6,917 nucleotides of DNA. Origin: Clostridia bacterium. GTDB lineage: Bacteria > Bacillota_A > Clostridia > Christensenellales > Aristaeellaceae. Below the pieces are notes generated by a model. The model made no database searches. It had not been told where the DNA came from and saw only the letters and a list, made by a program, of their open reading frames with translations. The position numbers and the translations under genes are program-made. Shown in pieces: positions 5,398 through 6,917 of this stretch. The stretch is taken from NCBI GenBank assembly GCA_017481185.1, contig JAFUPO010000275.1, positions 1 through 6,917 on the forward strand, in the 5' to 3' direction. Position 1 is the stretch's first letter. Each line of letters starts with the position of its first letter.

Positions 5398-6456
5398 TTA
5401 CTGCCTTTGACCGCAGTTTGAACAAAACTTAGCGCCCTGGGTCAGGTCGCTGCCGCAGCCGGAGCATTTGGGCGCGCCCTGGCTAGCGCCACAGTTGGAG
5501 CAAAATTTGGCTCCAGGATTCACCGAACTGCCGCACTGAGCACAGAAGCTGCCTACCTGCTTTGGCGTCATGGGCTGCGCCTGCTGCATCCCCTGCATAG
5601 ACTGGCTGAACATCTGCCCCATCATGGCCGCTGCTCCCATCCCAACGCCCATTCCGGCCATCGAACCGCCGCCGTCGTTATTATTGGCAGCCTCACGCAT
5701 AGCCTCTGCAGCCTGGAACTGGGTGTAGCGGTTCAAATCGCCCACAACCCCCATAGAGGTGCGGCGATCCATCGCCTCCTCCACTTCCTGAGGCAGGCTG
5801 ATGTTTTCAATGGCAAAGGTGCACAGGGCTAGGCCCATTGGGGCCAGCCGAGGATTCAGTGCCTGCATGGCATAGCTGCCAAGCTCGTCATAATTTGCAG
5901 CCAAATCCAACGCAGGAATCTTGCTCTGAGCAATGGCATCGCTCAGGCCGGACACAATCAACCGTTTGATTTGCCCGTCAACATCATCAGTGCTAAATAC
6001 CGGGCTGGTGCCAAACACCTCTTTAAGGAAAACCACAGGATCGGAGACCCGGAAGGAATACAGGCCAAAGGCGCGCAAGCGAATCATGCCAAATTCAGCA
6101 TCCCGCATCATGACCGGATTGGAGGTGCCCCACTTCATATCGATGAATTGACGCGTGTTTACAAAGTAAACATCAGCCTTGAAGGGGGAGTTGAAGCCGT
6201 ACTTCCAACTTTGCAAAGCAGTCATAACCGGCATATTGGCCGTTGTCAATTCATATCGGCCAGGCGCATAAACATCTGCAATGCGCCCTTCATTCATAAA
6301 TACAGCCACCTGGCTTTCCCGAACGGTAAGCTGTGCGCCCATCATGATCTCTTTGCCGTTCATATCGTACTTGTAAACGATGGTATCACGGCTGTCATCC
6401 ACCCATTCGATGACATCAATCAGCTGACCCTTAATGATGTTTGTAAAGAAGCCCAT
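5398..6456 (-). CDS. SPFH-domain protein with two C-terminal zinc ribbons (YdjI-like)
   Basis: This 352-residue protein has an SPFH/stomatin-like region (about 20-235) related to the group often annotated as virion core protein or YdjI in Bacillus. Visible family features include the ESQVAVFMNEGRIADVYAPG segment (47-66), the GMIRLRAFGLYSFRVSDP strand region (123-140), and the helical stretch ending LPQEVEEAMDRR (221-232). A Gly/Met/Gln-rich linker (about 261-297) follows. The tail carries two zinc ribbons: Cys305/Cys308 with Cys319/Cys322, and Cys331/Cys334 with Cys345/Cys348, both ending in KFCSNCG. There is no N-terminal membrane helix, so it would associate peripherally with membrane. SPFH proteins assemble into membrane-associated oligomers and organise microdomains; in Bacillus the relative belongs to an envelope-stress operon. 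The start is ATG at 6456, set by AAAGGAG 8 bp upstream; a TTG at 6477 lies ahead of that site. It is the second gene of a unit, 30 bp after the preceding stop. Confidence 0.88.
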   Translation of the reverse strand: MGFFTNIIKGQLIDVIEWVDDSRDTIVYKYDMNGKEIMMGAQLTVRESQVAVFMNEGRIADVYAPGRYELTTANMPVMTALQSWKYGFNSPFKADVYFVNTRQFIDMKWGTSNPVMMRDAEFGMIRLRAFGLYSFRVSDPVVFLKEVFGTSPVFSTDDVDGQIKRLIVSGLSDAIAQSKIPALDLAANYDELGSYAMQALNPRLAPMGLALCTFAIENISLPQEVEEAMDRRTSMGVVGDLNRYTQFQAAEAMREAANNNDGGGSMAGMGVGMGAAAMMGQMFSQSMQGMQQAQPMTPKQVGSFCAQCGSSVNPGAKFCSNCGASQGAPKCSGCGSDLTQGAKFCSNCGQRQ

Positions 6457-6486
6457 ACTCTCCACTCCTTTAAGCAAGCCGTTCGC

Positions 6487-6917
6487 TCAGTGGTTTTTTT
6501 CTTTTGTCAGATGAACCAGATTCGGCAATACGCGGATACCGCAAATATGCATATCCAGATCCATATAGGCCTTCACCTGGGCAATGGATTCCTCTGCGTG
6601 CTCCACCACCAGCCCTGTAGCTGATTCAGCGCCATGCTCCTTATGATGGCTGCCCAACACCGGGCAGGCCAACAGGCGAATGTGTGAAGGCGAAATCACA
6701 GAGGTGATCATCCGCAGCCCTTCCATTTCGGGGCCAAAGAAATTACGCAGTGCGATCTCCAGCCGCTCGCTGCCGTAATGCCAGCGATCCGCCATATACT
6801 CCTCGCCATGAGGCAAGTCAATATCTACCAGAACGCAAGGTTGATCAGGATCCATTCGGCTTCGCAAAAGCATTGGCTGCGTTCTTACTTCCTCCTCGCT
6901 TTCGATACGCTCGGACA
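6487..6917 (-). CDS. Unrecognised protein, partial at its N-terminus
   Basis: The frame is open from the right edge of the window to a TGA at 6487, giving 142 complete visible residues. The first two visible bases are TG followed by TCC GAG, so the true start codon could lie exactly at the cut or further out. An internal ATG at 6873 has a GAGGAGG about 17 bp upstream, too far for a good start. I do not recognise a family. The segment looks alpha/beta: strand CVLVDIDLP, helix around SERLEIALRNFF, strands LRMITSVIS and HIRLLACPV, helix EESIAQVKAYM, and strand DMHICGIRV. This order is reminiscent of degenerate GGDEF-like regulatory domains in AraC/YesN or CdaR-type regulators, but the usual DNA-binding domain does not follow, and the resemblance is weak. 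It is His-rich (SHHKEHG). It sits 30 bp upstream of the SPFH gene with no terminator between, so they are likely co-transcribed. Confidence 0.6.
   Translation of the reverse strand, partial: SERIESEEEVRTQPMLLRSRMDPDQPCVLVDIDLPHGEEYMADRWHYGSERLEIALRNFFGPEMEGLRMITSVISPSHIRLLACPVLGSHHKEHGAESATGLVVEHAEESIAQVKAYMDLDMHICGIRVLPNLVHLTKEKNH

Noticed and set aside
5971..6624. A 217-codon plus-strand open frame opposite the SPFH gene
   Set aside because: It spans the boundary of two convincing minus-strand genes and shows no family features or ribosome binding site.
1..6917. CRISPR arrays, insertion sequences, tRNA or rRNA genes, attachment sites
   Set aside because: No spaced identical repeats, terminal inverted repeats with transposase, cloverleaf or ribosomal RNA sequence was seen on either strand.

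Overview
The window looks like chromosomal DNA of a low-to-mid GC Firmicute, most likely a clostridial lineage. The evidence is strong AGGAGG-type ribosome binding sites, sigma-A-like promoters, compact intergenic hairpin terminators, an OmpR/PhoB response regulator paired with a HAMP/HisKA kinase, a DUF4342 protein, and an SPFH protein with C-terminal zinc ribbons. No mobile element, CRISPR array, tRNA, rRNA or phage gene is visible. All of these genus-level impressions are inference from gene content; no 16S or marker gene is present.

Layout. (1) 1-208, minus strand: the N-terminal 69 residues of a glycerophosphodiester phosphodiesterase, running off the left edge, with a clear promoter. 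(2) 209-406: a divergent control region with 11-bp-phased TTCTCAT direct repeats. (3) 407-3153, plus strand: a three-gene module of a DUF4342 membrane protein, an OmpR-family response regulator and a sensor histidine kinase (the last two overlap by 8 bp), closed by a bidirectional terminator. (4) 3221-3901, minus strand: a C39-like papain-fold peptidase without a signal peptide. (5) 3902-4047: a second divergent control region with two good promoters flanking an 18-bp palindrome. (6) 4048-5351, plus strand: a class A beta-lactamase-fold serine hydrolase without a signal peptide, overlapping by 4 bp (GTGA) an isochorismatase/nicotinamidase-type cysteine hydrolase, closed by a strong bidirectional hairpin. 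(7) 5398-6917, minus strand: an SPFH-domain protein with two zinc ribbons, preceded in the same transcription unit by an unrecognised protein that runs off the right edge.

How they may work together. The first module resembles an envelope-sensing system: a small membrane protein, a regulator and a kinase. The phased repeats upstream suggest the regulator controls its own operon and perhaps the divergent phosphodiesterase. The second cluster groups three small, apparently cytoplasmic hydrolases (papain-like, beta-lactamase-like, isochorismatase-like) around one palindromic candidate operator, which would fit a shared catabolic, detoxifying or peptide/amide-processing role. That grouping is the least explained part of the window. 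No well-known defence, secretion or biosynthetic system is evident.
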